Origin: Nitrospirota bacterium | GTDB lineage: Bacteria; Nitrospirota; Nitrospiria; Nitrospirales; UBA8639 | Direction of reading: 5' to 3' | Length of the DNA: 6,147 nt | NCBI GenBank assembly: GCA_029879555.1 | Contig: JAOUQB010000162.1 | Location: forward strand, 1 to 6,147 | In this document: positions 5,190-6,147 of the stretch, one piece after another | How the letters are laid out: each line of letters starts with the position of its first letter | Numbering within the stretch: the stretch's first letter is position 1 | The notes under the pieces: generated by a model | Told to the model about the DNA's origin: nothing | The model's input: only the letters and a program-made list of their open reading frames with translations | Databases searched by the model: none | Translations under genes and position numbers: made by a program

Positions 5190-6147
5190 ATGACCAGCCA
5201 TTTTCAAAAGATGGGTTTCTTGCGGGTTCTCATCATCATGCTGTTACTGCCGACGGCTGGCGGAGGGGGCTTCCTGAGCATCGCGGCTGGAGAGGCCACC
5301 CCGAATGAGCTCATGGCCAAAGGTCAAGAATGGTATGGGCAAGGAAACTTTGAACAAGCGGCAGAGGCATGGACACAAGCCTCTGCGGACTTTCAGCAAT
5401 CCGGCGATCACCCCAATCATATTCAAGCCCTCATCTATACAGCCAGGGCCCTTGCGGAAATGGGGAAAAATCACCAGGCACAACTCCTTCTCCAAACTGC
5501 CGTTCAGACAGCCCAAACGCACAAGCACCCTCAAATGATGGCGCAGGCCATGGGACAGATAGGCGTCTTACACGTAAAGGTGGGGGAAGGAGATTCCGCG
5601 CTCACCATCCTGCAAGAAGCGCTGAAAATAGCCAGGGAGCTTCAGGATCGACCACTCATGGCCACGCTTCTCAATGATTTAGGCAACGCGCAGGTCTATC
5701 TTGCCAATCACCAAGCCGCGATTGCCGACTATACCGAAGCCAGCATTCTGGCAGATTCCCTTGAGCTGCAGGCCCTTTCAATCCGGGCCATGGTCAATGC
5801 CAGCCTGGTGGAACGAAAAACCGGCGAGATTCCCAATGCCACACTTCGCTTGCAACAGGCATGGGACAAAACCAAGGCCCTGCCAGACTCGCATGAGAAA
5901 GTCCAAAACTTGCTCACGATTGGACGGAGCCTTCGAGATATCAGCCAACACGATACGGAAAACCGCGCCAGCTTGTTCACCCAAGCCAGCGAGGCCCTGC
6001 AGGACGGCATTCATTCGGCCAAGGCCATTGGAGATTGGAAACAGGAATCCTATGGCTGGGGGTTCCTCGCGGAAATGTACGAAGAGGAAGGACGCCCGCG
6101 TGAAGCCCTGAAACTGACCCAATTGGCCATCAGGGCCAGCCAGCAAG
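5190..6147 (+). CDS. Exported TPR-repeat protein, 3' end outside window
   Basis: The frame starts at ATG 5190, has an in-frame stop just upstream (5160-5162), and stays open to the last base: 319 codons with no stop. Residues 1-34 form a signal peptide (MTSHFQKMGFLRVLIIMLLL, then a glycine-rich stretch, cleavage near SIAAG/EA). From about 41 on, helical tetratricopeptide repeats follow at roughly 41-74, 78-111, 118-151, 158-191, 198-231 and 286-319, with a longer, less regular pair between 238 and 281. Typical TPR residues are visible (GNFEQAAEAW, GEGDSALTILQEALKIA, GRPREALKL). TPRs are protein-binding scaffolds; the product should act in the periplasm or at the surface. Beside DUF928 and FhaC-type genes, the usual cyanobacterial counterpart carries a C-terminal CHAT (caspase-like) domain, but no CHAT sequence lies in the window, so that is inference. 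GGAAAGGA (5171-5178) is the ribosome-binding site, with a somewhat long 11-nt spacing. Confidence 0.86.
   Translation, partial: MTSHFQKMGFLRVLIIMLLLPTAGGGGFLSIAAGEATPNELMAKGQEWYGQGNFEQAAEAWTQASADFQQSGDHPNHIQALIYTARALAEMGKNHQAQLLLQTAVQTAQTHKHPQMMAQAMGQIGVLHVKVGEGDSALTILQEALKIARELQDRPLMATLLNDLGNAQVYLANHQAAIADYTEASILADSLELQALSIRAMVNASLVERKTGEIPNATLRLQQAWDKTKALPDSHEKVQNLLTIGRSLRDISQHDTENRASLFTQASEALQDGIHSAKAIGDWKQESYGWGFLAEMYEEEGRPREALKLTQLAIRASQQ

Noticed and set aside
4883..5308. Plus-strand 141-codon open frame across the divergent spacer
   Set aside because: It starts inside the dyad without a ribosome-binding site, runs through the TPR-gene promoter and its signal-peptide coding region in another frame, and resembles nothing.
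5729..6146. Minus-strand open frames opposite the TPR gene
   Set aside because: They are shadows of the TPR coding strand; the plus-strand frame with signal peptide, promoter and regular TPR periodicity is clearly the real one.

Overview
The window looks like chromosome from a diderm (Gram-negative-type) bacterium of roughly balanced base composition. Every protein after the ferredoxin has an export signal, and two belong to outer-membrane or periplasmic families. The ferredoxin resembles, from memory, the adrenodoxin-type ferredoxins of Nitrospira and relatives, so Nitrospirota is my best guess. This is an inference from protein flavour only; there is no rRNA or tRNA here.

Layout. (1) 163-576, + strand: an ISC-type [2Fe-2S] ferredoxin (fdx). 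Two good sigma70-like promoters precede it, and the upstream one overlaps a tandem pair of IscR-like dyads. (2) 826-2571, + strand: a TpsB/FhaC-family outer-membrane transporter with signal peptide, proline-rich linker, two POTRA domains and a 16-strand-type barrel carrying the VRGY motif. (3) 2760-3473, - strand, convergent with it: an OmpA/Pal-like periplasmic protein with a degenerate peptidoglycan-binding site. (4) 3952-4794, - strand: an exported DUF928 protein followed by a long 3' untranslated region and a very strong intrinsic terminator at 3726-3764. (5) 5190 to the right edge, + strand: an exported TPR-repeat protein, divergent from the DUF928 gene and still open at the window end, so any C-terminal domain (CHAT is the one I would expect) lies outside.

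Functional reading. FhaC-type transporters, DUF928 proteins and exported TPR(-CHAT) proteins are, as I recall, common neighbours in cyanobacteria, often with a haemagglutinin-type TpsA cargo. The same combination seems to be present here, which suggests a cell-surface secretion module; no TpsA cargo is visible in the window. The 395-bp divergent spacer between the DUF928 and TPR genes is the most structured non-coding part. It holds a perfect 9+9 bp dyad, a predicted three-way-junction RNA leader ending 5 nt before the DUF928 Shine-Dalgarno, another stem-loop, and a strong promoter for the TPR gene.

No mobile element, CRISPR array, tRNA or rRNA was seen.
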